From NCBI GenBank assembly GCA_002790835.1, contig PFVX01000037.1, positions 1 to 60,722 of the forward strand: a stretch of DNA of 60,722 nucleotides, read 5' to 3'. Both the position numbers and the translations under genes were made by a program. Of this stretch, positions 7,238 through 16,351 are shown piece after piece. The first letter of the stretch is position 1. Every line of letters starts with the position of its first letter. The notes under the pieces are model-generated. The model searched no databases. It was given only the letters and a program-made list of their open reading frames with translations, and was not told the DNA's origin. The DNA is from a bacterium CG_4_9_14_3_um_filter_65_15 (GTDB lineage Bacteria; Krumholzibacteriota; Krumholzibacteriia; LZORAL124-64-63).

Positions 7238-9038
7238 ACCTCTTCTCCAACTCGGCCAGGGAAAACTGGATCAGGGTGGGCCGACCGTGGGGACAGGACA
7301 AGGGCGAGTCGGTGGCGAAGAGTTGATCCACCAGGTTCTGCATTTCCGGTACGGTCAGGGGCTCACCCGCCCGGATGGCGCCGTGGCAGGCGAAACTGGC
7401 CAACAAATCCCGGCGATCCTCCTGCGCGGGGTCCCCGTCCCAGGCCAGGTCATCCAGGATATCCAGCAGGAGCTGCCCTTCGTTCCAGTTGCGCACACTG
7501 GCCGGCAACCCCTGGACCAGCACGCTCTGCCCGCCGAAGGGTTCGATGCTGAAGCCCATGGCCGCCAGCTGGTCGGCGTGATTCTGCCAGGCCTGGATCT
7601 GCCCCGGCGTCAGGTCCAGGTGGGACGGGAAGAGCAGTTGCTGGGTGGGTACGGCGAGTCCCTTTTCTCCCAGGGATCGCTTGGCCTCGTTGTAGAGGAT
7701 GCGCTCATGGCTGTTGTGCTGGTCGATCAGCACCAGTCCCCCCCGGATCTGCGTGACGATGTAGGTGCGATGGAGCTGCCAGAATGGGGACGAGTTGAGG
7801 GATTCGGAGCCCGTCGACGAGGAGTCTGCCGCCAGGGAGGATTCTCCCCCCGGCTGCATGGCCTTGGAACCGAACAGTTCTCCCTGACCGGCCGGCACAC
7901 CCCGATATTCGTAACCGGCCGAACCGCCTCGCTGGAAGTGCGCCCGCAGAAAATCGTCCTGGGCCTGCCGGACCCCATCGGTCCCCGGTTGCGCCTCATC
8001 GGGACCGGCCCAGGGCTGCAGTTCCGGCGCCGCCCGCAGGCTCAAACCCTCCTGCAGGGATTTCTTGAGCATGCCGAAAATCTCCCGCTCCAGCAGCAAC
8101 CGCACTTCCGTTTTGGCCGGATGCACGTTGACGTCGACGTCGCCCGTGGGCACCTCGAGGAAGGCGATCACCACCGGGTACCGGCCGGCCGGGATGACCT
8201 CGCGATAGGCCTGGGCGATGGAGTGCGAAAGGGCCGCGCTCTGGATGGGACGACGGTTGATGAACAGGAACTGGTGCTCCCGATTGCCCCGGGTCAGGGT
8301 GGGCCGAGAGGCCAGGCCCCGGATGCGGAATCCGCCCTTGCTGAAAGAGAAACGGGCCAGGTGATCCACGGTCGTGGCGCCCAGAAGATCCTGGGCGCGA
8401 TCGGTCAGGGAGGCGGCCGGGTGCAGGTCCAGGAGGGTGTCCTTCCCGCTCATGACCAGCCAGCGCACCTGCCGATGGGCGAGGGTCATGCGGGTGATCG
8501 TCTTCATCACAGCCCGCTTTTCCGCCTGGGCGGTCCGCATGTATTTGCGGCGGGCGGGGGTGTTGAAGAAAAGGTCCTCCACGGTGATGGTGGTGCCCCG
8601 GTTGCGGGCGGCGGGTTCACGCCGGATGATTTCTCCGCCTTCGATCTCGATCATGCCCCCCGTGGCTTCGTCACCGGTGCGGGAGAAACAGCGCACCCGG
8701 CTGACGGCCGCGATGCTGGCGAGGGCCTCGCCCCGGAAACCGAAACTCCCGACGTGCATGATGTCGGCGGCGGCGGTGATCTTGCTGGTCGCGTGGCGCT
8801 CGAAGGCGAGGGGCAGATCCCGGAAGGGGATACCGAAGCCGTCGTCCTCCACACTCAGGGAGGTCAGGCCCCCGTCCTCGATCTTGACGGTGATGCGCTC
8901 CGCTCCCGCGTCCAGGGCGTTCTCCACCAGTTCCTTGATCACCGAGGACGGCCTTTCGATGACTTCGCCCGCGGCGATGCGATCGATCGTGGCGTCATCG
9001 AGAAGCTGGATGCGAGAAGTTTCCGATTGAGGCTGCAA
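7224..9038 (-). CDS. mutL: DNA mismatch repair protein MutL
   Basis: MutL couples MutS mismatch recognition to strand incision. The GHKL ATPase occupies about the first 330 residues, with KELVENALDAG, DDGFGI and GSFGFRGEAL. A low-complexity linker is followed by the C-terminal dimerisation and nuclease domain. ACHGAI (550-555) and CPHGRP (582-587) match the zinc-site motifs of endonuclease-type MutL. The core motif normally written DQHAxxExxxxE instead reads DQHNSHERILYN (439-450), so two positions differ. I start at the TTG at 9038, which has AAGGAG five bases upstream. A GTG at 9065 would add nine residues but lacks such a site. mutS lies one gene away. Confidence 0.95.
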   Translation of the reverse strand: MQPQSETSRIQLLDDATIDRIAAGEVIERPSSVIKELVENALDAGAERITVKIEDGGLTSLSVEDDGFGIPFRDLPLAFERHATSKITAAADIMHVGSFGFRGEALASIAAVSRVRCFSRTGDEATGGMIEIEGGEIIRREPAARNRGTTITVEDLFFNTPARRKYMRTAQAEKRAVMKTITRMTLAHRQVRWLVMSGKDTLLDLHPAASLTDRAQDLLGATTVDHLARFSFSKGGFRIRGLASRPTLTRGNREHQFLFINRRPIQSAALSHSIAQAYREVIPAGRYPVVIAFLEVPTGDVDVNVHPAKTEVRLLLEREIFGMLKKSLQEGLSLRAAPELQPWAGPDEAQPGTDGVRQAQDDFLRAHFQRGGSAGYEYRGVPAGQGELFGSKAMQPGGESSLAADSSSTGSESLNSSPFWQLHRTYIVTQIRGGLVLIDQHNSHERILYNEAKRSLGEKGLAVPTQQLLFPSHLDLTPGQIQAWQNHADQLAAMGFSIEPFGGQSVLVQGLPASVRNWNEGQLLLDILDDLAWDGDPAQEDRRDLLASFACHGAIRAGEPLTVPEMQNLVDQLFATDSPLSCPHGRPTLIQFSLAELEKRFGRI

Positions 9039-9100
9039 CGGTTCTCCTTGCGATGCGCGGCGCACGTCGGCCCAAAACGCCGGACGATTCCTGGAGGCGC

Positions 9101-9130
9101 AAGTTATCCCAGGATACCCGGGTGCGTCAA
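9101..9130 (-). promoter_or_regulatory. Probable promoter of mutL-miaA
   Basis: On the minus strand TTGACG (9125-9130) and TAACTT (9101-9106) are separated by 18 nt. This predicts a leader of about 55 nt before the mutL TTG. It lies in the 112-nt gap after the upstream GAF gene, so mutL need not depend on mutS transcription. Confidence 0.6.
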
Positions 9131-9150
9131 CCGGCCAAGGAGGATTGAAT

Positions 9151-11325
9151 TCAATTCAAAGCGGAAAGAAGGGAATCCAGCAGGGCTGAGGGGCTGTTCG
9201 CGGATCCCGGATAGGTGCGCGCGGCGCTGCGCAACTCGAGGTCAGGCTTTCCCGCAAGGGAGCGCAGAATTCCGTTTACCCGGGCCTGGAGCCGAGGTAA
9301 CGATTGCACGTCTTCCGGATTCAGGACCGCCAGGGTCAGCGGGTCGAGTCGGAATACCTGATCGGATGACCGCAGGTGTTGGCTCAGGTCCGAACTGTAT
9401 TGATCCAACCGCAAACCGTTCCCATCCTCCACCCGGTAAGCCGTCAAACCCAGGCACGTGTGGTACCGGTCGCAGCGATCCATTTCCCGCTTGAGGGCCG
9501 CTGCAAGTTCCGCTTGGCCGTGGTCCGGCCCGGCGGGAACCGGTTCCGGGACGACCGAATGGGCCATGGTCAGCAAAGGCAACAGGCGCTGCACGAACAG
9601 CACATCCATCTCGGTGAAGGACGCGGCATCGAGGGGGTGCAGGCGCTCCTTGTCCCACAGGATGATTCCCGGGAAAGGACGCCCCTTCTCCAGCGGCACG
9701 GCCAGAACGGCACAGGGCCCGGGGGACTGACCGGATTCGGTCGCCAGGATGGATCCCTTCCAGCCCCGCTGCCCGGACTCGACCAGCAGCCGTCGCGATG
9801 CGGCGATCAGGTCCGGTTCCATGCTCGAGGATGCGGTACTCTGAGGACCATCATCGCCGCCCTCCAGCAAGGCCGCTCCCCCGGCGCCGGTCAGCCGCTG
9901 GGCCGCACCCAGCACCATGTTGAGGGAAAGTTGACCGGGACCGCCCAGGGAGAGGTCGCTCAGCGACGCCACCAGGGTGGTCAGTCGGTCGATCTGATCA
10001 GCACTCTCGGCCCGTTCGAGATAATCCGAGAGGTGGCGCTCCACCAGCGCCATGATGTCGCCGCTGATGGAACGGAACTGGTGCGCCCGCGCGGGTGAAC
10101 CGAACTCGAGAGAAAACAGGGCCAGCGAGGGATCGTGTCCCACCGGCAAGTGGTAAATCATGACATCGCCGAGGGAATCGGCGGGATCCTGGTCGGCCAG
10201 ATCGCCCGGGCTCAAAACCCTGGCCTGGCCGGAGGTCAGAACCTGGGATTTCACTTCCGAAGGCGGGGATTCGTAGGCGGATCCTTCCGGTCCGGCCGTG
10301 AACAGGTCGCCGTCGTGGGTCAAAACCGAAAGGCTTGCCCGATCGGCCCCCGCAACTTCCGCCAGGTCGCTGGCCCAGGCGCTCAAGGTGGCGGCCAAAG
10401 CCTCGGGGTTGCGTTTTTCCCGCAGCAACCCCTCCTCCATGACGCGGAACAGTTCGCCGTCCCGAACACGCTGGATGCGCAGGAAGCGGTCGAGAATCAA
10501 CCCGAACCGGTGCGCAAGGCTGTCGACGACGCCCAGCGCTTCGGGGCGCAGGGACTGACCCGGACGGTCGGAGGAGAGATTGAGGACGCCGAGCAGCTTT
10601 CCGTCCCAGACCAGGGGCGAACAGACGGCCGCCCCGTTGCCGGTACGGTCGCGGCGGGCGCCCGGATGCTGGTTGGCGTTGATGAGTTCGGCCTTGCGCC
10701 TCAAGGCGACCCGGCCGGCGATTCCCTCGCCCATGCGGACGCGGGTCTTGAGCATGGTCTGTTGACTGAGCCCCTCGGCGAAGGCCACGAAGAGTTCGTC
10801 CGTCGCGGAGTCGACCAGCATGATCGACCCGCTGTCGGCACCCACCGCGCGAATGGCCAGACCCAGGATCCAGCGCAGGAGACTCTCCCGGTCCAGGGCC
10901 TCCTCGATCCGGCTGAGGGTCCGGTGAATGGCCGCCGATTCCAGTTCCAGACCCTCGTGATCCAGCAGGGGCAGCGGCTCGCTGCCGATCACGCCCGGGC
11001 CGGTGGTGGGATCTTCCAGAAGACGGATGAAGTCGCGGGTCTTGACGGCCTCCAACCCCAGGGCCGGCGCCAGATCCACAAAGGAGGCGGTGCCGGAGTT
11101 CAGTTCGGGATAGATCAGGTAGTGTGCGGCGGCGGCCGAGGAATCCAGGCCGGTTACCACGGGAATGCCCATCACTTCGGCCAACCCGGCCCCCAGGGAC
11201 GTGCCGTCACCGTCGGCGACGGCAACCACCTGGGCGTCCGAACGGGACGTCAGGGCGGCCAGCAGAGGCAAATCGTCCTCTCCCGGGCAAACCATGATCA
11301 CCGACCAGCGAATGATGTCAGCCAA
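9151..11325 (-). CDS. Multi-domain GAF signalling protein with N-terminal Rossmann-like domain and degenerate GGDEF-like C-terminus
   Basis: The exact role is unknown. Residues 5-110 look like a small Rossmann-type nucleotide-binding module (VVAVADGDGTSLG, then AEVMGIPVV), of a kind I recall fused to sensor proteins. A clear GAF domain follows at about 135-290 (ADSGSIMLVD, GEGIAGRVA, VCSPLVWDGKLLGVLNL). Two weaker GAF-like segments reach to about 590. The last 130 residues resemble a GGDEF fold (LRSSDQVFRLDPLTLAVL), but the signature GGDEF is replaced, so no cyclase activity is expected. No kinase or output domain is present, and it is soluble with no signal peptide. The start is a TTG with AGGA seven bases upstream; alternatives are a GTG at 11349 and an ATG at 11295. 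It sits alone between mutS and mutL on the same strand. Confidence 0.75.
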   Translation of the reverse strand: MADIIRWSVIMVCPGEDDLPLLAALTSRSDAQVVAVADGDGTSLGAGLAEVMGIPVVTGLDSSAAAAHYLIYPELNSGTASFVDLAPALGLEAVKTRDFIRLLEDPTTGPGVIGSEPLPLLDHEGLELESAAIHRTLSRIEEALDRESLLRWILGLAIRAVGADSGSIMLVDSATDELFVAFAEGLSQQTMLKTRVRMGEGIAGRVALRRKAELINANQHPGARRDRTGNGAAVCSPLVWDGKLLGVLNLSSDRPGQSLRPEALGVVDSLAHRFGLILDRFLRIQRVRDGELFRVMEEGLLREKRNPEALAATLSAWASDLAEVAGADRASLSVLTHDGDLFTAGPEGSAYESPPSEVKSQVLTSGQARVLSPGDLADQDPADSLGDVMIYHLPVGHDPSLALFSLEFGSPARAHQFRSISGDIMALVERHLSDYLERAESADQIDRLTTLVASLSDLSLGGPGQLSLNMVLGAAQRLTGAGGAALLEGGDDGPQSTASSSMEPDLIAASRRLLVESGQRGWKGSILATESGQSPGPCAVLAVPLEKGRPFPGIILWDKERLHPLDAASFTEMDVLFVQRLLPLLTMAHSVVPEPVPAGPDHGQAELAAALKREMDRCDRYHTCLGLTAYRVEDGNGLRLDQYSSDLSQHLRSSDQVFRLDPLTLAVLNPEDVQSLPRLQARVNGILRSLAGKPDLELRSAARTYPGSANSPSALLDSLLSALN

Positions 11326-11444
11326 TTCCCCATCCTTTCGCGGCGGCACGTCTGCCGCATCACGGCCGCCCTTTCGGCAGCCCTCGGGAATGGTATCGGC
11401 GGTCCCTACCGCGAGTTGAAGCGAATTTCACCCGGCCGGGGCGT

Positions 11445-14129
11445 TCAGGAATCCAGCTGTTTGCGGATGCGGACCAGGAGCATGAAGGCCTCCAGGGGGC
11501 TGAGCCGCTCCAGATCCACACCACGCAGAGTTTCCAGAGCGTCCTTTTCCTCTTCCCGGAAGAGGGAGAGCTGGGCTCGCGCGCCGTCCAGGGATATGGC
11601 ATCCGGCGCCGCCTGCAGGGAGCGGGGTGTCCGTGAAGGCCGGTCCCGGGCATCGGCCAGGGTGAGGGATTGCAGGATCTGATCGGCCCGTTGCAATACG
11701 GCCTCGGGCACACCGGCCAGGCGAGCCACGTGGATGCCATAGCTCTTGTCGCTGCGGCCCGGCACGACCTTGTGCATGAAGATGATCCGTCCCTGCCACT
11801 CCTTGACCTCGAGACAAAGGTTCACCAGGCCGGAAAGGTCATCCTCCAGGTCGGTCAATTCATGGTAGTGGGTGGCGAAGATGGAGCGAGGTCGCGGTCC
11901 GTCGGCGTGCCCGAGAAATTCGGTGATGGCCCACGCAAGCGAAAGGCCGTCGTAGGTGGACGTGCCGCGGCCGACCTCGTCGAGGATCACCAGGCTGCGC
12001 CGGGACATGCTGCGCAGGATGCGGGCGGTCTCCCCCATCTCGGTATAGAAAGTGGATTCGCCGCGGGCGAGGTTGTCGCTGGCGCCCACCCGGGTGAAGA
12101 TCCTGTCGACCAGCCCGATCCGCGCCGATTCCGCCGGCACGAAGGATCCGGCCTGGGCCATCAGGACGATGAGCGCCACCTGGCGCAGGTAGGTGGATTT
12201 GCCGCCCATATTGGGGCCGGTCAGCAGGAGAATCTGGTTGCGGTCGCCGTCCAGGTTGGTGTCGTTGGGAATGAAGCCATCGTCGAGCATCTGCTCGATG
12301 ACCGGATGCCGTCCCTCCCGAAGGTTCAATTCGAGTGAATCGTCCAGGAGCGGCCGACGGTAGTCGTGTTGGCGCGCGATGGCGGCGAACCCCATCATCA
12401 GGTCCACCTGGCCCACCAAGCGCGCGGATTGGTTGATGTCTTGCAGGCGCTGGGAAGCCAGGGCCAGCAGGCGCGCGAAAATTTCCGCTTCGCGTGCGGC
12501 GATGGTGTCTTCGGCGGCCAGAATGGCGTTCTCGGTTTCCTTGAGCTGCTCGGTGTGGTAGCGGCAGGAACCGACAAGAGTCTGCTTCTGCTGGTAGTGG
12601 TCCGGAACCCGTTCGAGATGTTTGTTGGTCACCTCGAAGTAATAGCCGAAGACCTTGTTGAACCCGACCTTCAGGGTTGGAATCCCCGTGGACCGGCGTT
12701 CTTCCTCCTGCAGGCGCGCCAGAAAACCCTTGCTGTCGGTGGCCACCGCCCGGGCCCGGTCCAGTTCCGCGTCCACCCCCGAGAGGATGGACCCGGGTTT
12801 GCGCTGGGTCGCCGGCGCGTCCGGAGCCACCGTCTGCAGGATCGCCCCCGCGACGGCGCGCAGGTCGGCCATCCCGCTGAGCCAGACCCGAGCCGGATGG
12901 CCCTCGGGAACCGACGGCAGTCCTTCATCTTCCCGGGCCAGACGGCGCAGTTCCATGAGCCGGTCGAGGATCTCCCCGAGACGACGCATCCCGGCGGGAC
13001 CGATTTTGCCCGAGCCAACCTGTGCGCCGAGGCGCTCCATGTCCCCCAGGCCGTCCAGGACCCCGCGCACGGGCGCAAAAGCCCCGTAGTCCTCCAGGAT
13101 CACGGCGATTCCGCTGTGCCAGGGTTCGAGGCTGGAGAGGTCCGCATCCGGTCGGGCGAGCCGCATTTCGAGCAGCCGGCGCCCCATGGGGGTGGCCGTC
13201 GCGTCGATGTGGTGCACCAGGGTGCCCTGCCCCTTTTCGCCGCGAAAGGTGCGCAGGACCTCGAGGTTCCTCAGGGTCTCCTCGTCCATGAGCAAACCCT
13301 GGCCATCCGGTGTGAAGGACAGGTTCAGAACCTGGGCGGGCTTCTTCATCACCAGAGAGGTCAGGTAGCGCAAGAGAGCGCCCCCGGCGGCCACGGCCGG
13401 CTCCCAGTCATCCGCCTCGAGTCCGAACGGCGCCAGATTGGTGACCTGGAAATGCTCCAGCAGGGTGCGCCGGGCGAACTCGGGATGAAACCAGGCCCCA
13501 TTGACCTCGTTGACCACAACCGGGGCCAAGCGCCGACGCAACTTGTGCAGGTCGGTGTCTCCATGCTGTTCCGGCACGATGATCTCGCGCACCGGATACC
13601 GCTGGAGCAGGTCCTCCAGGTCCGCGTTCTCCTGACCACAACGGAAATCGCCGGTGGTGGCGTCAAGGAGCGCCCAGCCATTGGCCCCGCCGGGAGAATC
13701 CACCCACGCCAGACAGTATCGACCCGAAGGGGAATCGACCAGCTGGTCGCCGGTGGCGGTGCCCGGGCTGATGATCTCCACGACTTCCCGTTTGACCAGA
13801 CCCTTGGCCGTCGCCGGGTCCTCAACCTGCTCGCAGATCGCCACCGTCAGGCCGGCTGCCAGGAGCTTCCCCAGGTACGAGTCCAGGGCGTGGTGCGGAA
13901 CCCCGGCCAGGGGCACCGGATGAGGACTCTTCGCATCCCGGCTGGTAAGGGTGACGCCGGTCACCTGGGCCAGAATCTGGGCGTCCTCGAAGAAGGTCTC
14001 GAAGAAATCGCCCATGCGGAACAGGAGCAACGCCTCCGGATGCTGGGCCTTGACCTCCAGATACTGGGCGAGCATCGGGGTGCGACCGCGTCCGGAGTTG
14101 TCGGGGCTGGGATTCTGCTTGGATGTCAT
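11445..14129 (-). CDS. mutS: DNA mismatch repair protein MutS
   Basis: MutS recognises mispaired bases and small loops in DNA. The mismatch-reading Phe-x-Glu motif is seen as GDFFETF (F42 to E44). The C-terminal ABC-type ATPase has GPNMGGKSTYLRQ (about 634-646), the signature region, DEVGRGTSTYDG and ATHYHELT. The C-terminus carries a helix-turn-helix and ends in a short helical segment for dimer/tetramer contact. The length of 894 aa is typical. The frame is open for 67 codons upstream of the chosen ATG, but that part overlaps the neighbouring gene and has no homology. It follows the SPOR-domain gene by 19 nt and precedes the GAF protein by about 120 nt. Confidence 0.97.
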   Translation of the reverse strand: MTSKQNPSPDNSGRGRTPMLAQYLEVKAQHPEALLLFRMGDFFETFFEDAQILAQVTGVTLTSRDAKSPHPVPLAGVPHHALDSYLGKLLAAGLTVAICEQVEDPATAKGLVKREVVEIISPGTATGDQLVDSPSGRYCLAWVDSPGGANGWALLDATTGDFRCGQENADLEDLLQRYPVREIIVPEQHGDTDLHKLRRRLAPVVVNEVNGAWFHPEFARRTLLEHFQVTNLAPFGLEADDWEPAVAAGGALLRYLTSLVMKKPAQVLNLSFTPDGQGLLMDEETLRNLEVLRTFRGEKGQGTLVHHIDATATPMGRRLLEMRLARPDADLSSLEPWHSGIAVILEDYGAFAPVRGVLDGLGDMERLGAQVGSGKIGPAGMRRLGEILDRLMELRRLAREDEGLPSVPEGHPARVWLSGMADLRAVAGAILQTVAPDAPATQRKPGSILSGVDAELDRARAVATDSKGFLARLQEEERRSTGIPTLKVGFNKVFGYYFEVTNKHLERVPDHYQQKQTLVGSCRYHTEQLKETENAILAAEDTIAAREAEIFARLLALASQRLQDINQSARLVGQVDLMMGFAAIARQHDYRRPLLDDSLELNLREGRHPVIEQMLDDGFIPNDTNLDGDRNQILLLTGPNMGGKSTYLRQVALIVLMAQAGSFVPAESARIGLVDRIFTRVGASDNLARGESTFYTEMGETARILRSMSRRSLVILDEVGRGTSTYDGLSLAWAITEFLGHADGPRPRSIFATHYHELTDLEDDLSGLVNLCLEVKEWQGRIIFMHKVVPGRSDKSYGIHVARLAGVPEAVLQRADQILQSLTLADARDRPSRTPRSLQAAPDAISLDGARAQLSLFREEEKDALETLRGVDLERLSPLEAFMLLVRIRKQLDS

Positions 14130-14148
14130 GGCGATGCGGGGACTCCGG

Positions 14149-15180
14149 TTATTCGTTGGTCGTGACCATGACTTCCAGGCCGAGGGCGTCCTTGAGTTGT
14201 TCGGCCCTCCGTCTGGCCTCCTGGGGATCATTGAAGGATCCGGAGCGGATACGATAAAGAGTGATTCCGCCGGCGTCCGTTCCCGGAACGATGCGCAGGT
14301 CCGGAAGGCGCCCCTGGTTTTCGCGGACAAAATCGAGCGCCAGGGACCGGTCCCGGAAAGCCGCCCACTGCAGACAGAAGCGACCGGCCACGGTCCCGGG
14401 TGTGGTCGTGTTGTCGACGGGCACGTCGGCCATCCGCGACAGCGACCCTTGGGACAGCCACGATAGGCCGCCGCCGGTCTCGTTGCCGAATTCAGCCCTC
14501 ACCGCAGCCGCGTCTCCCTGTCGCCCCAAAGCCGCCAGGGCGCGCCACCGGGCCTGGGCGACCGCGCTGCGCTCCTCGGGGGGCAACGCTTGCGACGCTC
14601 CATTGAAATAGCGCAGAGCCAGGCCGGGATCGCCCTGCTCCAGGGCGATGTCGCCGAGGAAAAACCGGGCCCGGCCGAAAACAGGGTCCTCGGGTCGGAC
14701 CGAAGCCAGCATTTCCCGAGCGCGCTGAAGCAGTCCCAGACCGCGGCATGCCAAACCGGCCCGCAGATGAAGGATGCCGGGAAGGGATTCCGAATCCCCG
14801 GCCAGGACCGGCTCCAGGGCTGCGAGGGATGCGGAAAAGTCACGCTGGGCAAACGCCAGGTTGGCCTTTTCCAGGGCCGCGCGGGTGGCCCACGCCCGGC
14901 GGGAATCCGCCTGCCCGGCGGTCAGGGAATTCAATAAGGCCGAGGCCTGCCCCGGGTCCTCCGTCAGCAGGAATATAACCAGCCGAGATCCACCGTCGGT
15001 CACCGCTTGGTCGGCCTCCTGGAGATCGATCCTGGCGGCGGGGAACCGCCCGGCGGCGAAATCACCGAGAAGATTGCTGCTGACGGCGCCGGCCAAGGAG
15101 ACCACCAGGAACAAGCATCCGCCCAACAGCACCAGCGTTGCCAATCCATGCAGAATCCTGGGTCGGGACAAATCAGGCAT
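14149..15180 (-). CDS. Membrane-anchored TPR protein with C-terminal SPOR domain
   Basis: This is probably an envelope protein that binds denuded peptidoglycan. The N-terminus has one hydrophobic segment (about 12-32). A GGC inside it resembles a lipobox, but hydrophobic residues continue past the cysteine, so a transmembrane anchor is likelier. The middle (about 80-235) is a set of TPR-like helix pairs (ALEKANLAFAQRDFSASL, GILHLRAGLACRGLG, ARFFLGDIALEQGDPG). The last 75 residues form a SPOR domain (GRFCLQWAAFRDRSLAL to YRIRSGSFNDPQEA). The start ATG is preceded by GAGG and overlaps lapB by 8 nt, linking it to the lapAB pair. No named orthologue is recognised. Confidence 0.8.
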   Translation of the reverse strand: MPDLSRPRILHGLATLVLLGGCLFLVVSLAGAVSSNLLGDFAAGRFPAARIDLQEADQAVTDGGSRLVIFLLTEDPGQASALLNSLTAGQADSRRAWATRAALEKANLAFAQRDFSASLAALEPVLAGDSESLPGILHLRAGLACRGLGLLQRAREMLASVRPEDPVFGRARFFLGDIALEQGDPGLALRYFNGASQALPPEERSAVAQARWRALAALGRQGDAAAVRAEFGNETGGGLSWLSQGSLSRMADVPVDNTTTPGTVAGRFCLQWAAFRDRSLALDFVRENQGRLPDLRIVPGTDAGGITLYRIRSGSFNDPQEARRRAEQLKDALGLEVMVTTNE

Positions 15181-16351
15181 GGGCTTCCTCTCGGGAATCC
15201 TGGGCGTCGACAAAGGCGCCGAAGGAAAAACAATGCGGGCAGAACCAGGCCAACCGCGAGCCGGCATGACCGCAGGCGACACAACGCCAGGCCCGGTCCC
15301 GGCGCCGCAGGTGCAGGGTGTGCCACACCCGCTGCAGTTCCGTTTGTTGCCCGTCCCGAATCAGGGCATTGAGCAGCGGGGCAGCCGCATCGGGGGTCAG
15401 GTCGGATCTCCCCTCCTTGGCGGCGAGCAGGGTCAAGGCCTGCTCGCGTCGGCCTGTCTTTTCATAGAGCAGAGCCAGTTCGACAACCAGTTCCACCGGC
15501 GCCGCCGAATCCTGGACCACGCGTTCCAGCAGGGGCAAGGACCTTTCGAAGCGGTTCTTTTCCAGGAGGATGGGGCGGACAAAGTCCTGAAACGCCAGGA
15601 GGGCGTCGGGGACGCCGGCAAGGTCTGCGGCCGCTGTATCCAGGGCCTTGTCGAGGTGGCCCTGTCCCGACAGCAGGACGACTTTGACCAGGGGAAAATA
15701 GCGGGCCATCGCATGGCCGCCGGGAACAGCTTTCATGCAGCGCTGGGCCAGGCTTTCATCGCCTTCCAGCGCGGCGGCGAAAGCCCTGTCCAACTGATAG
15801 CAGGCGTGGTCGTTGCGGAAAACCGCTCGGGCCGGCTCCGGGACATGGTCGGCGGCATGCTTAAGGGCCCGCGCCGCCTCGCCCCCATCACCGGCGCCCT
15901 GCCATTGCCGGAAACGGGCCCGCCAATATGCCGGGCGGTCCCCGACATGTCGCACCAGGTCATCCAGGACCTGTCCGGCCGACGCGAATTGCCCCAAGCC
16001 CAGCAGATCTTCCGCGAGGGCCAGGCCGGCCTTGACCCGCTGGGAGCGCGACAGGTCACCGCGCGCCATCAAAGCCCGATGCATGGCGGCGGCCTTGTCC
16101 GCTCGCCCGGTCCGACGCAGGAGGTTACCCAGTTGCAGGTAGGGTTCGACCGCGCCCGTGTCCGAACGGACCACCTCCTGGAGCCTATTCTCGGCGTCAT
16201 CCAGACGGCCGTCCACCCATGCTTCCAGGGCTTCGAGGTAGCGGTCCTCCACCGATGTGGCGGTCCTGGTGGAGGCAAAAACCCGCAGCAGGACATAGCC
16301 CGCCGCTGCGGTAACCGCGAGGGCGATCAAGGCGATGGGGAGGTCAGGCAT
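15173..16351 (-). CDS. lapB: LapB (YciM)-like TPR protein with C-terminal rubredoxin-type zinc ribbon
   Basis: In enterobacteria LapB controls lipopolysaccharide synthesis by steering LpxC to FtsH and organising LPS assembly. This homologue has the same layout: one N-terminal transmembrane helix (4-24), about nine TPR units through residue 340, and a C-terminal metal-binding module with C357, C360, C371 and C374 in CVAC and CPHC. The length of 392 aa matches (389 in E. coli). The 8-nt overlaps with lapA upstream and the SPOR gene downstream indicate one operon. Whether it acts on LpxC here cannot be told from the window, since no lpx gene is present. Confidence 0.87.
   Translation of the reverse strand: MPDLPIALIALAVTAAAGYVLLRVFASTRTATSVEDRYLEALEAWVDGRLDDAENRLQEVVRSDTGAVEPYLQLGNLLRRTGRADKAAAMHRALMARGDLSRSQRVKAGLALAEDLLGLGQFASAGQVLDDLVRHVGDRPAYWRARFRQWQGAGDGGEAARALKHAADHVPEPARAVFRNDHACYQLDRAFAAALEGDESLAQRCMKAVPGGHAMARYFPLVKVVLLSGQGHLDKALDTAAADLAGVPDALLAFQDFVRPILLEKNRFERSLPLLERVVQDSAAPVELVVELALLYEKTGRREQALTLLAAKEGRSDLTPDAAAPLLNALIRDGQQTELQRVWHTLHLRRRDRAWRCVACGHAGSRLAWFCPHCFSFGAFVDAQDSREEAHA

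Noticed and set aside
7287-9494. Long plus-strand open frame of 735 codons opposite mutL
   Set aside because: It is a shadow: mutL on the other strand has all family motifs, and GC-rich DNA often leaves such antisense frames open.
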